In this document: in pieces, positions 23,577 through 32,515 of the stretch
Layout: the number at the start of each line of letters is the position of its first letter
Numbering within the stretch: the first letter of the stretch is position 1
Origin: Paenibacillus marchantiophytorum
GTDB taxonomy: Bacteria; Bacillota; Bacilli; Paenibacillales; NBRC-103111
Direction of reading: 5' to 3'
Assembly (NCBI RefSeq): GCF_014640555.1
Contig: NZ_BMHE01000034.1
Location: forward strand, 1 to 64,000
DNA: 64,000 nucleotides
The notes under the pieces: model-generated
What the model was told of the DNA's origin: nothing
The model's database searches: none
Seen by the model: only the letters and a program-made list of their open reading frames with translations
Program-made: the position numbers and the translations under genes

Positions 23577-24848
23577 ATGAATGTGCTGGATCGTTGGCGA
23601 AATCCTAGAAAGAAAATGTCTTCCAACCGTAAAAGTTTGCTGGTAGCTACGCTGGAAGGGTTCCCGGCAGTCATTATTTTCCAACTGCTGGGTGGACCGT
23701 TTTTAACGGGATACTTGTTGTATTTGGGAGCGACCTCAACGGAAATAGGTTTTGTTTTGGCTGTTACAACGGTTGTTAATATTATTCAAATCGGCATGGC
23801 TGTCATCATGCAAAAATTTAGAAATCGCAAGCGAATGCTGCTTATTTTTGCTTCCTCGCATCGAATCCTTTGGACCGCTGTTGGCGTTATTCCATTCGTC
23901 TTCCCGCAGGATATGTGGGTATTCATGTATATCGTGCTTTACACGGCTGCGCATTTAGGCAATGCGGCAGGCGGTATTGTCTGGACTTCGCTCATCAGCG
24001 ATGCGGTGCCTGGGCCTATTCGCGGGCGATACTTTGGGCTGCGCAATACGATCCTGGGTGGCGTTAGTTCGCTCGCGCTTTTTGTTGGCGGGCAAATTTT
24101 GGACCGATATCCTGGCGGTCAGGGCTTTACTATTCTATTTATGATTTGTGCGGTGTGTGTCATTTTGAATATATCCGCTTTCTTTTTATATCCGAACCCG
24201 CCTTTCGAGCCCTCAACGGAATCCAACCCGGTCGGGATGATCGGCAAGCCGCTCAGAGATCGTGCTTTTCTTAAAGCGATTCTCTTCTTGGCCGTATTTT
24301 TATTCGTGCAGGGGGTGACCGTCCCACTTTTCTCTTATGTGATGCTCAAGTTAATGAAAATTAACTATGAAACAGTGTCATTAATTACTGTGGTACATAC
24401 CTTGGTCATGATGGCGAGCTATTATGTGTGGGGAAATCTGAATGCACGGTTCAGCGCGCAAACTTTGCTGTTGTGGTCCTTGCCGATTATTGCCCTTGCT
24501 TGTTTATTGTGGGGAGCGATTGCTTTCATTCCAGCTATAGCCGTTTTGTATGCTGTTCATATTGTGCTTGGCGTAGGTCTGGGCGGGTTTAATCAGATGG
24601 TTTTTACATTTACGATTGGTGATACGCCTAAGAGCGAGCGGCCGATGTATATTGCGACATATTCGGCAATTACCGGATTTGCAGCTTTTTTAGGACCTAT
24701 TTTTGGCGGAAAAGTGTATGCCTTGCTCATCGATGCCCCACTCTGGGTGCAGATTTATGGCGTTTCAACGATTGTAGGAGCTGTCTTGCTAGTGCTGGGC
24801 GTATTGGTTGGGCGATTGGTACTTGGAAAAGAATTGAGGAGGGAATAG
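23577..24848 (+). CDS. MFS transporter
   Basis: A 423-residue membrane protein with about 12 hydrophobic segments, starting MNVLDRWRNPRKK. The start is supported by GGAGGCGAGG. The loop between helices 2 and 3 has a basic FRNRKRML stretch, and GPIRGRYFGLRN after helix 5 is typical of one group of MFS proteins of unknown substrate. It is the first gene of a five-gene run (MFS, Gfo/Idh oxidoreductase, WYL regulator, VOC, DinB), with a 3-base gap to the next gene. The pairing with a dehydrogenase suggests import of a sugar-like compound, which is inference. Confidence 0.88.
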   Translation: MNVLDRWRNPRKKMSSNRKSLLVATLEGFPAVIIFQLLGGPFLTGYLLYLGATSTEIGFVLAVTTVVNIIQIGMAVIMQKFRNRKRMLLIFASSHRILWTAVGVIPFVFPQDMWVFMYIVLYTAAHLGNAAGGIVWTSLISDAVPGPIRGRYFGLRNTILGGVSSLALFVGGQILDRYPGGQGFTILFMICAVCVILNISAFFLYPNPPFEPSTESNPVGMIGKPLRDRAFLKAILFLAVFLFVQGVTVPLFSYVMLKLMKINYETVSLITVVHTLVMMASYYVWGNLNARFSAQTLLLWSLPIIALACLLWGAIAFIPAIAVLYAVHIVLGVGLGGFNQMVFTFTIGDTPKSERPMYIATYSAITGFAAFLGPIFGGKVYALLIDAPLWVQIYGVSTIVGAVLLVLGVLVGRLVLGKELRRE

Positions 24849-24851
24849 GCT

Positions 24852-25775
24852 ATGACTAAAAAAAGAATCGGACTTATTGGTTTGGGTGATATCGCGCAAA
24901 AGGTCTATTTGCCGCTGCTTTCGGTCAATGAGTCGGTAGAAATTGCAGGCATAATGAGCTCTACACCAACTACGGTTGAACGAATGAAGGCTAAATATCG
25001 AATCCCTTATGGGACAACGAATTTGGATGAGCTGCTAGCTTTGGGATTGGATGCTGTATTTGTGCATAGTCCAACTTCGACGCATTATGAGCTTGCAATG
25101 AAATGTATCGAGCATGGTGTAGCCGTTTATGTCGATAAGCCGTTGTCCTATGACTGGGATCAGTCGGTGCAAATGGCATCCTTTGCGGAACAAAAAGGCA
25201 TTCTGCTTGCTGCGGGCTTTAATCGCAGATTTGCTCCGCTCTATGTGGAGGCCAAGCAATGGCTGCAGGAAGCAGGCGGCTTCGATTGGTGTTCAGCCGT
25301 GAAGCATCGGATCAAGCTGCAAGGCCATGGCGCCAAAGAAACCTTATATGATGATTTGATACATATGCTGGACCTTTTATTATGGCTGGGCGAAAGCCCT
25401 TATGAAGTAAACACATATCATCAGCAAGTTGATGATGCCGGCAAGCTGCTTCATGCCTCGGGAACATTGGCATTCGGCTCGGCGGTTGGGACATACAGCA
25501 TGGTTCGGCTTGCAGGCGTAGATCTCGAAAAAGTCGAGCTGCACGGAAGCGGGCGGTCTGTGGAAGTTACGAATCTGGAGTCAGCCGTCTTCTATGAGAA
25601 AGGTGGAGCCCCACGTGTGCGTACGTTCGGAAGTTGGGACACCGTGCTGGAAAGAAGAGGCTTCGCAAGCGTTGTTCAGCATTTCTTGGATAGCTTAAAC
25701 AATCCGAATGCTTGCAGCATTCGTGGTGATCTAGTACTGGACTCACATCGCTTAGTGGAACGGTTGTCGGTGTAA
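24852..25775 (+). CDS. Gfo/Idh/MocA-family oxidoreductase
   Basis: A 307-residue protein. Residues 4-120 are a Rossmann fold with the nucleotide motif IGLIGLGDIAQKVYLPLL and the family's [ED]KP motif in VYVDKPLSYD near residue 97. The C-terminal alpha/beta domain contains the lysine/histidine region DDLIHMLDLLLWL. Members oxidise or reduce sugars, inositols and related compounds with NAD(P). It begins 3 bases after the MFS gene and ends 1 base before the WYL regulator gene, so it belongs to that operon. The substrate cannot be told. Confidence 0.9.
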   Translation: MTKKRIGLIGLGDIAQKVYLPLLSVNESVEIAGIMSSTPTTVERMKAKYRIPYGTTNLDELLALGLDAVFVHSPTSTHYELAMKCIEHGVAVYVDKPLSYDWDQSVQMASFAEQKGILLAAGFNRRFAPLYVEAKQWLQEAGGFDWCSAVKHRIKLQGHGAKETLYDDLIHMLDLLLWLGESPYEVNTYHQQVDDAGKLLHASGTLAFGSAVGTYSMVRLAGVDLEKVELHGSGRSVEVTNLESAVFYEKGGAPRVRTFGSWDTVLERRGFASVVQHFLDSLNNPNACSIRGDLVLDSHRLVERLSV

Positions 25776-25776
25776 C

Positions 25777-26751
25777 GTGAGCAAAGCAGATCATATGCTT
25801 ACAATCCTGTGGCTGCTCCAGTCGAATAGGAGAGTAACCGCTAAACAGCTTGCTGAAAAACTGGAAATTAATATTCGAACAGTATACCGATATATCGATG
25901 CCTTATGCGCTAGCGGTGTCCCAATTATTGCCGATTCCGGCCATAATGGCGGGTACAGCCTTCTAGGGGAGTTTAAGGATGCGCCGCTTGTTTTTGATCT
26001 CGATGAGCAGAAAGCATTGATTCAAGCTGCCGCTTTCGCTCAGGAGGCTGGCTATCCTTACGGAGAGAAGCTAAGTCAAGCGGTTGCCAAGTTGAAAATG
26101 TACACCAATCAAGAGCAGCTTCGTCAGATCCACCTGCATGAACAAGGATTGGATGTCATTCACCCTCAAGCGGATGCTTCGCAAACCCATCTTTTACAGG
26201 AAGTTGAGGTTGCTGTAGCTAAGAGTCAAACAATTCGTATGCAATACCAGAAAGGGTATGGCACTGTCACTGAGTCTCGCGATCTAGATCCCTATGGAAT
26301 TGTTAGTTGGAAAAGCAAATGGTACGTGGTTGGTCATTGCCATCTTCGCAGCACGATTCGCAGCTTTCGCATCGATCGCATTCGCTTGCTGGAGACAATG
26401 GATCAAATATTTGAGCGGCCTGCCGATTTCTCTGCGCGCAAATTTCTTCTTTCCGGTGTAATGCCAGATACGGAGAAACCGGATGAGATGATCTCTGTCA
26501 AAATAACGGGGAAGGAACAAGCCTTGGATGACTTGTGCGGTCATTGGTTTCTAGTTCATACACTCGTGGAACGAACGCAGTTCGAGGCGCATTTTCGCAT
26601 GGAGGAGCGCTCTGTCAAATTTCATTTGCCTTATTTCCTTCTGACTTATGGAGGGACACTCCAAATCAAGGAACCGCAGCTGCTCAAGAGATTAATGATT
26701 GAGGTATCCAGAAATTTACATCAATTTTATGCGGCAGCTGAACTTGACTGA
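25777..26751 (+). CDS. YafY-type HTH/WYL-domain transcriptional regulator
   Basis: A 324-residue regulator starting at GTG. Residues 6-62 are a winged helix (LTILWLLQSNRRVTAKQLAE then INIRTVYRYIDALC). Residues 140-225 are a WYL domain with LDPYGIVSWKSKWYVVGHC and IRSFRIDRI. The rest is the WCX extension. WYL domains sense nucleic acids or small ligands in several stress and defence systems. Here the gene sits between metabolic genes and the VOC/DinB pair. A perfect 6-bp-arm palindrome overlaps its stop codon and is a plausible operator for the downstream pair. Confidence 0.92.
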   Translation: MSKADHMLTILWLLQSNRRVTAKQLAEKLEINIRTVYRYIDALCASGVPIIADSGHNGGYSLLGEFKDAPLVFDLDEQKALIQAAAFAQEAGYPYGEKLSQAVAKLKMYTNQEQLRQIHLHEQGLDVIHPQADASQTHLLQEVEVAVAKSQTIRMQYQKGYGTVTESRDLDPYGIVSWKSKWYVVGHCHLRSTIRSFRIDRIRLLETMDQIFERPADFSARKFLLSGVMPDTEKPDEMISVKITGKEQALDDLCGHWFLVHTLVERTQFEAHFRMEERSVKFHLPYFLLTYGGTLQIKEPQLLKRLMIEVSRNLHQFYAAAELD

Positions 26752-26765
26752 CCATTTCTGTCAGT
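26747..26765. promoter_or_regulatory. palindrome, possible operator for the VOC-DinB pair
   Basis: ACTGAC and GTCAGT are perfectly complementary arms around a 7-base spacer. The site overlaps the stop codon of the WYL regulator gene and lies upstream of TACAAT at 26776-26781, which could be a -10 box. No good -35 element is seen, which would fit an activator. This is a prediction only. Confidence 0.4.
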
Positions 26766-26812
26766 GAAGATGTTCTACAATGGGTTTAAGTGAAGCCCAA
26801 GGAGGAAATACA

Positions 26813-27220
26813 ATGAATTTATTGCAAGTTCGCATTTTGGTGGAAGATTTTCAGAAGAGTGTTGCTTTCTATAGAGATCAATTGGAACTCAAGGTCGATT
26901 GGTATGAAGAATCAATGGAGTATGCCTTGTTTCACACGGGTGCTGCTCGCGTCGAACTGTTGTCACGCAAAGCAATGAGTCAGTCACTAGGAGAAGTATT
27001 GGAGTCCAACAACCCGTATGCCACGAACTTTTTACTGAATATTGAAGTAGAAGATCTAGATGCTACCTATGCGCGGCTGCGTGAAAAAGACGTTCAATTT
27101 GTGAAAGAACCTCATTACAATGCGCAATGGAAGGGGCAATTTGCATACTTCAGAGATTTGGATGGCACGTTGATCGAGCTGTATCAAGCTGCCAAGAAAG
27201 AGGATGGAGTTAATGTCTAA
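26813..27220 (+). CDS. VOC-family (glyoxalase/bleomycin-resistance fold) protein
   Basis: A 135-residue protein, MNLLQVRILVEDFQKSVAFY. The ATG at 26813 has a perfect AAGGAGG. Two beta-alpha-beta-beta-beta modules are visible: VRILVEDFQKSVAFYRDQLE and LLNIEVEDLDATYARLREK, ending in YFRDLDGTLIELYQ, with the conserved metal-ligand Glu position in TLIELYQ. Such proteins include glyoxalases, antibiotic-sequestering proteins and dioxygenases; the substrate is unknown. It overlaps the DinB gene by 8 bases. Confidence 0.88.
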   Translation: MNLLQVRILVEDFQKSVAFYRDQLELKVDWYEESMEYALFHTGAARVELLSRKAMSQSLGEVLESNNPYATNFLLNIEVEDLDATYARLREKDVQFVKEPHYNAQWKGQFAYFRDLDGTLIELYQAAKKEDGVNV

Positions 27221-27722
27221 TCCAACTATGAAGAGCTACGAATACCATGCGTGGGCAAATGGGCGAGTTTTTGCGCGGTTAGCGGAGCTGTCGGAGGAGA
27301 CTCTGCATCAGGAGCTAAAGGATGTGTTCCCTAGCCTTTATGCAGGACTAGTACATATCTATCAGGTAGATACGGTTTGGCTCGCCGCCGTGCAAGGACG
27401 CAGTTATGAAGAAGCCAAGGAATTGCGAGCTAAGGTCCAGGAAAAGACGACGGGGAAAAGTATCAAGGAGCTAGAAGCTTTGTTTTTGGAGCTTGCTGAG
27501 TCCTATCGGAATTTTTTGAATGAAGGTGGTGTTCCCCAGTTGGTGAGGGATTTCACCCATCCAACCCTAGGGGTTCTGGAAGCCAGCATCAGTGAGTTGA
27601 TTCAGCATGTGGTAAATCATGGCACGTATCACCGTGGCAATATCACGTCGATGCTGCGCCAGCTTGGATACACAGGTGTTCCAACTGATTATGTGCTTTA
27701 CTTGTATGAGGCGAATAAATAA
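27213..27722 (+). CDS. DinB-family protein
   Basis: A 169-residue four-helix bundle protein. The first ATG with GGAG upstream (27213) overlaps the VOC stop codon by 8 bases. Metal-ligand histidines are expected in GLVHIYQVDTVWL near residue 48 and in HVVNHGTYHRGNI near 137; this H-x(n)-H-x-x-x-H pattern is the DinB/YfiT hallmark. Members are damage-inducible proteins or metal-dependent thiol transferases (bacillithiol or mycothiol S-transferases). With VOC and a WYL regulator it forms a likely detoxification unit. Confidence 0.88.
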   Translation: MSNPTMKSYEYHAWANGRVFARLAELSEETLHQELKDVFPSLYAGLVHIYQVDTVWLAAVQGRSYEEAKELRAKVQEKTTGKSIKELEALFLELAESYRNFLNEGGVPQLVRDFTHPTLGVLEASISELIQHVVNHGTYHRGNITSMLRQLGYTGVPTDYVLYLYEANK

Positions 27723-27725
27723 AGA

Positions 27726-27775
27726 GATGAGGCTGCTTCACAAGGTTGATAACCTTGCTGGCAGCCTCATTTGTT
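27726..27775 (+). terminator. nested-hairpin terminator of the MFS-DinB operon
   Basis: The outer stem ATGAGGCTGC/GCAGCCTCAT encloses an inner AAGGTTG/AACCTT hairpin and is followed by TTGTTTAT. It belongs to a recurring terminator type in this window (see also 34334, 48881 and 51763). Confidence 0.85.
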
Positions 27776-27799
27776 TATAAGGGCGAGCTATTTCTGCGC

Positions 27800-28070
27800 T
27801 TTTATCTTTTGCTGCAGCTGCTGGATGGCATTCCGCAGCATCTGGAGCTGCGCGACTTTATTTTACAAGCTGTTGTAAGTGTCTTGATGTTGGAAATAAC
27901 CGAGTTGCCATAATAATCGCAGCAAATCATCCAAATGATCTGGTTGCCGGCTAGATCCGTTGCTGTGACTTCAAGTGTATGCTGACCTAACCAGAGGCTG
28001 AGCGGCGGGAGGTTCAGATTCGTCGGAACAACGGCGCCGTTAATTTGACGATGGTTGAGGCAACGCCGTG
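27800..28070 (-). pseudogene. 3' remnant of a large exported-protein gene
   Basis: On the minus strand one frame reads RQINGAVVPTNLNLPPLSLW then LGQHTLEVTATDLAGNQ, after which it degrades (IIWMICCDYYGNSV). The phrase H-T-[LV]-x-V-x-A-T-D-x-A-G-N is typical of Ig-like modules near the C terminus of secreted Paenibacillus proteins. No start codon or upstream domains remain. Confidence 0.45.
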
Positions 28071-28080
28071 AAGTTAGGGA

Positions 28081-29562
28081 CTATCCGCAAGTACAGTTAA
28101 GAACGGGTTTGCGCGCGGCGAGTGCTTCGTCCATTCGGCTGACTACGGTGGTGTAAGGGGCATTTTTGACCAATTCCGGATTTTCTTCGGCTTCTTTGGA
28201 GATGGCAATCATCGTATCGATAAATTCATCCAACGTCTGTTTGCTTTCCGTTTCTGTTGGCTCAATCATGATGCATTCTTCCACGCTGAGCGGGAAATAA
28301 ATGGTTGGTGGGTGATAGCCAAAGTCGAGCAAGCGCTTGGCAATGTCCAGCGTGCGGACACCCAGTTTCTTCTGCCTGTTGCCGGAAAGCACGAATTCAT
28401 GTTTGCAGAAACGTGGATGAGGCACATCGAAATACGGTGTTAACCGGGCAAGCATGTAATTGGCATTGAGCACGGCGTATTCGGAAACTTTGCGCAAGCC
28501 TTCAGGACCGAGTGTGCGGATGTACGTATACGCCCGAACAAGAATGCCGAAGTTGCCGTAGTAGCCTTTGACGCGTCCGATCGTTTGCGGATAGTTGTAG
28601 TCGAAATAGAAGCTGCCGTCATCGCGTTTGGCAACCAGCGGTGTTGGGAGGAAAGGGATCAGCCTTTCCTTGACACCGACGGGACCAGCGCCAGGACCGC
28701 CTCCCCCGTGCGGCGTGCTCATCGTTTTGTGCAAGTTGAGATGCACCACATCGAAGCCCATGTCGCCTGGTCGCGTGATGCCCATAATCGCGTTGGCATT
28801 GGCTCCGTCGTAATAGAGGAGTCCGCCCGCGGCGTGGACGATCTCAGCAATTTCGACGATTTGTTCTTCGAACAAGCCGAGTGTGTTCGGATTCGTGAGC
28901 ATGAGCGCTGCGGTATCTGGGCCAACCGCGCGACGCAGTTCATCGAGGTTGACGAGGCCGCGGTCGTTCGACTTGATCGTGACCGTTTCGAAGCCGGCGA
29001 CTGTAGCGCTGGCCGGATTGGTGCCATGGGCAGAGTCAGGGCAGATGACTTTGGTTCTTTTCTCGCCGCGGCTTTCATGGTAGGAACGAATCATCATGAG
29101 TCCAGTCCACTCGCCATGAGCGCCGGCCGCAGGCTGAAGGGTTACACGATCCATGCCGGTGAGGGCTTCAAGATCATGCTGGAGATTATAGAGCAGCTCC
29201 AATGCGCCTTGCAGCGATTCTTCGGGTTGGTACGGATGTATTTTGGCGAAGCCTGGGAAGCGGGCTACGTCTTCATTAATTTTGGGGTTGTATTTCATCG
29301 TACACGAGCCGAGTGGATAGAAACCGTTATCGACACCGAAGTTTCGGCGGGAAAGGGCGGTGTAGTGACGGATTACGTCTACTTCGTACACCTCAGGAAG
29401 GTCTGGAGCCTGCTTGCGCATGAACTTCGCAGGCAGCGCTTCATCGAAGTTCAGCTCTGGCACGTCAGATTCAGGCAAGGCATAGGCGACACGACCGGGA
29501 TGGCTCATTTCGAAAATGAGCGCTTTGCCGTCGGCTTTCACATTCACGTTGTTTTCGCTCAT
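28081..29562 (-). CDS. gcvPB: glycine dehydrogenase (decarboxylating) subunit 2
   Basis: A 493-residue subunit of the glycine cleavage P-protein. The PLP-binding lysine is in LNLHKTMSTPHGGGGPGAGP near residue 275, and CPDSAHGTNPASATV and YYDGANANAIMG are conserved P-protein segments. The length is normal for the split form found in Firmicutes. P-protein decarboxylates glycine and passes the aminomethyl group to lipoyl-GcvH. The start overlaps the stop of gcvPA by 4 bases. The C terminus ends in CTCG after LNCTCG, as in many GcvPB proteins. It is under the glycine riboswitch through operon gcvT-gcvPA-gcvPB. Confidence 0.97.
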   Translation of the reverse strand: MSENNVNVKADGKALIFEMSHPGRVAYALPESDVPELNFDEALPAKFMRKQAPDLPEVYEVDVIRHYTALSRRNFGVDNGFYPLGSCTMKYNPKINEDVARFPGFAKIHPYQPEESLQGALELLYNLQHDLEALTGMDRVTLQPAAGAHGEWTGLMMIRSYHESRGEKRTKVICPDSAHGTNPASATVAGFETVTIKSNDRGLVNLDELRRAVGPDTAALMLTNPNTLGLFEEQIVEIAEIVHAAGGLLYYDGANANAIMGITRPGDMGFDVVHLNLHKTMSTPHGGGGPGAGPVGVKERLIPFLPTPLVAKRDDGSFYFDYNYPQTIGRVKGYYGNFGILVRAYTYIRTLGPEGLRKVSEYAVLNANYMLARLTPYFDVPHPRFCKHEFVLSGNRQKKLGVRTLDIAKRLLDFGYHPPTIYFPLSVEECIMIEPTETESKQTLDEFIDTMIAISKEAEENPELVKNAPYTTVVSRMDEALAARKPVLNCTCG

Positions 29563-30917
29563 ACGAGTTCCTCCAATACGGTGGCGAAGGCGTCGATATC
29601 TTCGCGCGTTCTTTGCTCGGTAACGGCAATCAGCATATGGCCGGCCAGTTCGGGATAGTCGCGGCCGAGGTCGTAGCCGCCGATGATGTTATGCTGCAGG
29701 AGCTTGCTGTTCAGCTCCTGGACGTTCGCGCCGTCCGGCAATTGGACGGCGAATTCATTGAAGTAGCTGCCGGTGAATGGCAGCTTGAATTTGCTTGACG
29801 CGGTGAGTCGATTCGCCGCGTAATGGGCTTTCTGGACGTTGAGCTTGCCGACGTCCTGAATGCCCTGCTTGCCCATCGTGGACAAGTACACGGATGCGCA
29901 GAGCGCGAGAAGCGCTTGGTTGGAGCAGATATTCGACGTGGCTTTCTCACGTCGGATGTGCTGCTCCCGCGCTTGCAGCGTGAGCACGAAGCCGCGCTTG
30001 CCGGCGCGGTCCACGGTTTGGCCCACGATGCGCCCCGGCATGCGGCGCATCAAGGCTTCGGCGACGGCGAAGTAGCCGCACGTCGGCCCGCCCAGCGAAG
30101 CTGGGATGCCGAGCGGCTGGCAGTCGCCGACGACGATGTCAGCGCCGAGCTTGCCCGGCGCTTCCAGCAGCCCGAGCGTGAGCGGATTGGCGCTCACGAC
30201 GAGCAGCGCGCCCGCGCCGTGCGCGAGGGGCTCCACGGCCGCGATATCCTCCAAGCAGCCGAAGAAATTCGGCGATTGGAGGATGACCGCGGCGGCCTTG
30301 TCGCCCTCGAGCTTGGAAGTGAGGTCATCGAAGTCCGTCACGCCTTCGGGCGTGAGGGAGATCTCGACCACTTCCAGGTTCAGCCCGCGGGCGGTCGTGC
30401 TAAGAATCGCGCGCGCCTCCGGGTGCACAGCGCGGGAGACGAGCAGCCGGCTGCGCTTCGTTGCGCCGCTGGCCAGGGCTCCGGCTTCGGCCAGGGCCGT
30501 CGCGCCGTCGTACATCGAGGCGTTCGCCACGGCCATGCCGGTAAGCTCGCAGATGTACGACTGAAATTCGAAAATCGCCTGCAGCTCCCCCTGGCTGATT
30601 TCCGGTTGGTAAGGCGTATACGCAGTGTAGAACTCTGAGCGTGAGATGACGTGATTGATTACCACGGGAAGGTGATGATCGTAGATGCCAGCGCCGAGGA
30701 AGCTGGCATAGCGGTCGAAGTCGGCGTTGCGGCCCGCCAAGCCGCGCATATAACGCAGCAGGCCTTGCTCATCGAGCGCCTTGGAGACGTTCAGTTCACC
30801 CTGAAAGCGAACCTGTTGCGGAATATCCTGAAACATCTCTTCCAGGGAGGAGATGCCGATAGTGTCCAGCATTTCTTTCTGATCCTGCTCAGTAATCGGT
30901 AAGTAACGGTGTTTCAT
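29559..30917 (-). CDS. gcvPA: glycine dehydrogenase (decarboxylating) subunit 1
   Basis: A 452-residue subunit of the split P-protein, beginning MKHRYLPITEQDQKEMLDTI. Typical segments are AYTPYQPEISQGELQAIFEF, ELTGMAVANASMYDGATALA and GGPTCGYFA. It pairs with GcvPB to form the PLP-dependent decarboxylase. It lies 36 bases after gcvT and overlaps gcvPB by 4 bases. Bases about 29780-30560 are much richer in GC than the flanks, giving strong Ala/Arg bias in this part of the gene. The reading frame remains intact throughout, so this is composition rather than disruption. Confidence 0.97.
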   Translation of the reverse strand: MKHRYLPITEQDQKEMLDTIGISSLEEMFQDIPQQVRFQGELNVSKALDEQGLLRYMRGLAGRNADFDRYASFLGAGIYDHHLPVVINHVISRSEFYTAYTPYQPEISQGELQAIFEFQSYICELTGMAVANASMYDGATALAEAGALASGATKRSRLLVSRAVHPEARAILSTTARGLNLEVVEISLTPEGVTDFDDLTSKLEGDKAAAVILQSPNFFGCLEDIAAVEPLAHGAGALLVVSANPLTLGLLEAPGKLGADIVVGDCQPLGIPASLGGPTCGYFAVAEALMRRMPGRIVGQTVDRAGKRGFVLTLQAREQHIRREKATSNICSNQALLALCASVYLSTMGKQGIQDVGKLNVQKAHYAANRLTASSKFKLPFTGSYFNEFAVQLPDGANVQELNSKLLQHNIIGGYDLGRDYPELAGHMLIAVTEQRTREDIDAFATVLEELV

Positions 30918-30953
30918 GACGGGAAGGCTCCTCTCGCATGTCGTTTAATCTGC

Positions 30954-32045
30954 CTATGATTTTCTTTTATAAAAAGGGGTCGCAACGACGTTGGCCTTCA
31001 CCTGAGCCCCTCTGATTTCAACCGTTAGCTCGCTGCCCAAAGCACTGTAAGCGGAGTCGATTAACGCCAGCCCCACATTCGTTTTGAACGTTGGGGATTG
31101 TGTGCCAGTCGTGATTTCACCGATCTGCTTGCCTTCCGCATAAACGGGATAATGGGGGCGCGGAATACCGCGTTCGATCATTTCAATACCGACTAGCTTG
31201 CGGGGAGTCCCGTTTGCTTTTTGTCCTGCGATCACCTCGCGGCCGATGAAATCACCTTTATCCAGCTTGACGAAATAAGAGAGTCCGGCTTCCAGCGGCG
31301 TAATGTCCTGTGACAACTCTTGCCCATAAAGCGGCAGCCGCGCCTCAAAACGCAGCGTGTCACGCGCCCCTAAACCTGCCGGGACAAGGCTATGTTCCTG
31401 CCCTGCCTCAAGAAGGAGCTTCCATAGCGCCACAGCATCCTTTTGATCAATATAAAGTTCAAATCCATCCTCGCCTGTATAGCCTGTGCGCGATATGAGC
31501 GCCTTGATTCCCTTGACGTCTGCCTCAGGCAGGAAGCGAAACGTTTTCAAGGATTGAATAGGGGCATCTGTCACTTTGGCCAAAATGTGCTCGGCATGCG
31601 GTCCTTGCAGTGCGAGCATAGCGGTTTCGTCCGAGATATTGGCAAGCTCTACCTGGCCACTGAGATTTTGCTGCATCCAAGCGAGATCCTTGTCGATGTT
31701 GGACGCATTGATGACAAGCATATAGCTGTTATCACTCACCTTGTATACGAGCAGATCGTCGACAACACCGCCGCTGGGATAGCACATGAGGCTATATTGG
31801 CACTGGCCTGTTGCAAGCTTCGAGGCGTCATTCGTCGTGATGCGTTGTATAAAAGCAAGGGCGTCCTCCCCGCTCACGTTGACTTCGCCCATATGGGACA
31901 CATCAAAAAGTCCGGCTTGCTGCCTGACGGCATCGTGCTCTTTTTGAATCCCGGCGAACTGCACAGGCAGCTCCCAGCCGCCGAAATCAATGACTCTTGC
32001 TCCATGCTCCGCATAAATCGGGAAGAGCGGTGTTCGTTTTAGCAT
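30954..32045 (-). CDS. gcvT: aminomethyltransferase (glycine cleavage T-protein)
   Basis: A 363-residue tetrahydrofolate-dependent enzyme. It starts MLKRTPLFPIYAEHGARVID; the ATG at 32045 is preceded by GGTGAGG, better than a start nine codons earlier. Typical motifs are FDVSHMGEVNVSG, ITTNDASKL, the TGYTGEDGFELY segment and LGARDTLRFEA. It releases ammonia and forms 5,10-methylene-THF from the aminomethyl-lipoyl intermediate. It is the first gene of the minus-strand gcvT-gcvPA-gcvPB operon, about 105 bases downstream of the riboswitch aptamers. Confidence 0.97.
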   Translation of the reverse strand: MLKRTPLFPIYAEHGARVIDFGGWELPVQFAGIQKEHDAVRQQAGLFDVSHMGEVNVSGEDALAFIQRITTNDASKLATGQCQYSLMCYPSGGVVDDLLVYKVSDNSYMLVINASNIDKDLAWMQQNLSGQVELANISDETAMLALQGPHAEHILAKVTDAPIQSLKTFRFLPEADVKGIKALISRTGYTGEDGFELYIDQKDAVALWKLLLEAGQEHSLVPAGLGARDTLRFEARLPLYGQELSQDITPLEAGLSYFVKLDKGDFIGREVIAGQKANGTPRKLVGIEMIERGIPRPHYPVYAEGKQIGEITTGTQSPTFKTNVGLALIDSAYSALGSELTVEIRGAQVKANVVATPFYKRKS

Positions 32046-32109
32046 GCTCGCAACCTCACCTTCGTTCCACATTTTGTATACTGTTTATGTTGCCCGAAAC
32101 ATTGTCATG

Positions 32110-32160
32110 GGCATGCAAAAAAGAGCAAAAAGTATGAAACACAAACATACCTTTTGCCCT
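32110..32160 (-). terminator. riboswitch-controlled terminator ahead of gcvT
   Basis: On the minus strand GGCAAAAGGTATG pairs with CATACTTTTTGCTC and is followed by six T. Its 5' arm overlaps the 3' end of the second glycine aptamer (CAGGGCAAAAGG), so aptamer folding would compete with the terminator. This is the usual ON-switch arrangement for glycine riboswitches. Confidence 0.8.
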
Positions 32161-32351
32161 GTCCTTTGTACCTGAGAGTTGCCTCGAGCGAACTAACGTT
32201 CTTCGAGTTTCCCCTTGGGTGTCCGATTCTCCGCCAATTGCGGTGATCGAAGCTCTCCAGAGTTGCGTCCGATACAGGTCCTTTTGCCTGAGAGATTCAC
32301 CACTTCGGGCTTACTCCTTCGGCGCCGCGTACTTGCGTTGCGGTCTCTCCC
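32151..32351 (-). promoter_or_regulatory. tandem glycine riboswitch (gcvT motif)
   Basis: Read on the minus strand: the first aptamer runs from GGGAGAGACC through GCGCCGAAGGAGTAAGC to CTCTCAGGCAAAAGGACC. The second runs from CTGGAGAGC through CACCCAAGGGGAAAC to CTCTCAGGTACAAAGGACAG. Both halves carry the conserved GGAGAG, GCCGAAGG-like and CTCAGGYAAAAGGAC blocks of the family. Glycine binding should allow transcription into gcvT-gcvPA-gcvPB. Confidence 0.95.
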
Positions 32352-32384
32352 TATACCATCATTCGCCAATATTTAATTACTTTA

Positions 32385-32414
32385 TTATTTGCCCAAGTTG
32401 GTGGGAATTGTCAA
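32385..32414 (-). promoter_or_regulatory. predicted promoter of the gcv riboswitch transcript
   Basis: On the minus strand TTGACA (32409-32414) is followed after 17-20 bases by AT-rich CAAATAATAAAG, which holds candidate -10 boxes. The first riboswitch aptamer begins about 35 bases further downstream. The -10 assignment is approximate. Confidence 0.5.
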
Positions 32415-32515
32415 CTGCAACTTTTAAGAACATATTTTGGAGTCCCGCCTTGACTTTGATGTTCCGCTTAGATTAAGCTAAAAGCAAAATTTGCGGGTAA
32501 GCGAGGCGTTAATCG

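Noticed and set aside
28585..30638. Long open frames antisense to gcvPB and gcvPA
   Set aside because: They follow from high GC at codon position 3 in the real genes. They show no family resemblance, no ribosome site and heavy Arg/Ala bias.
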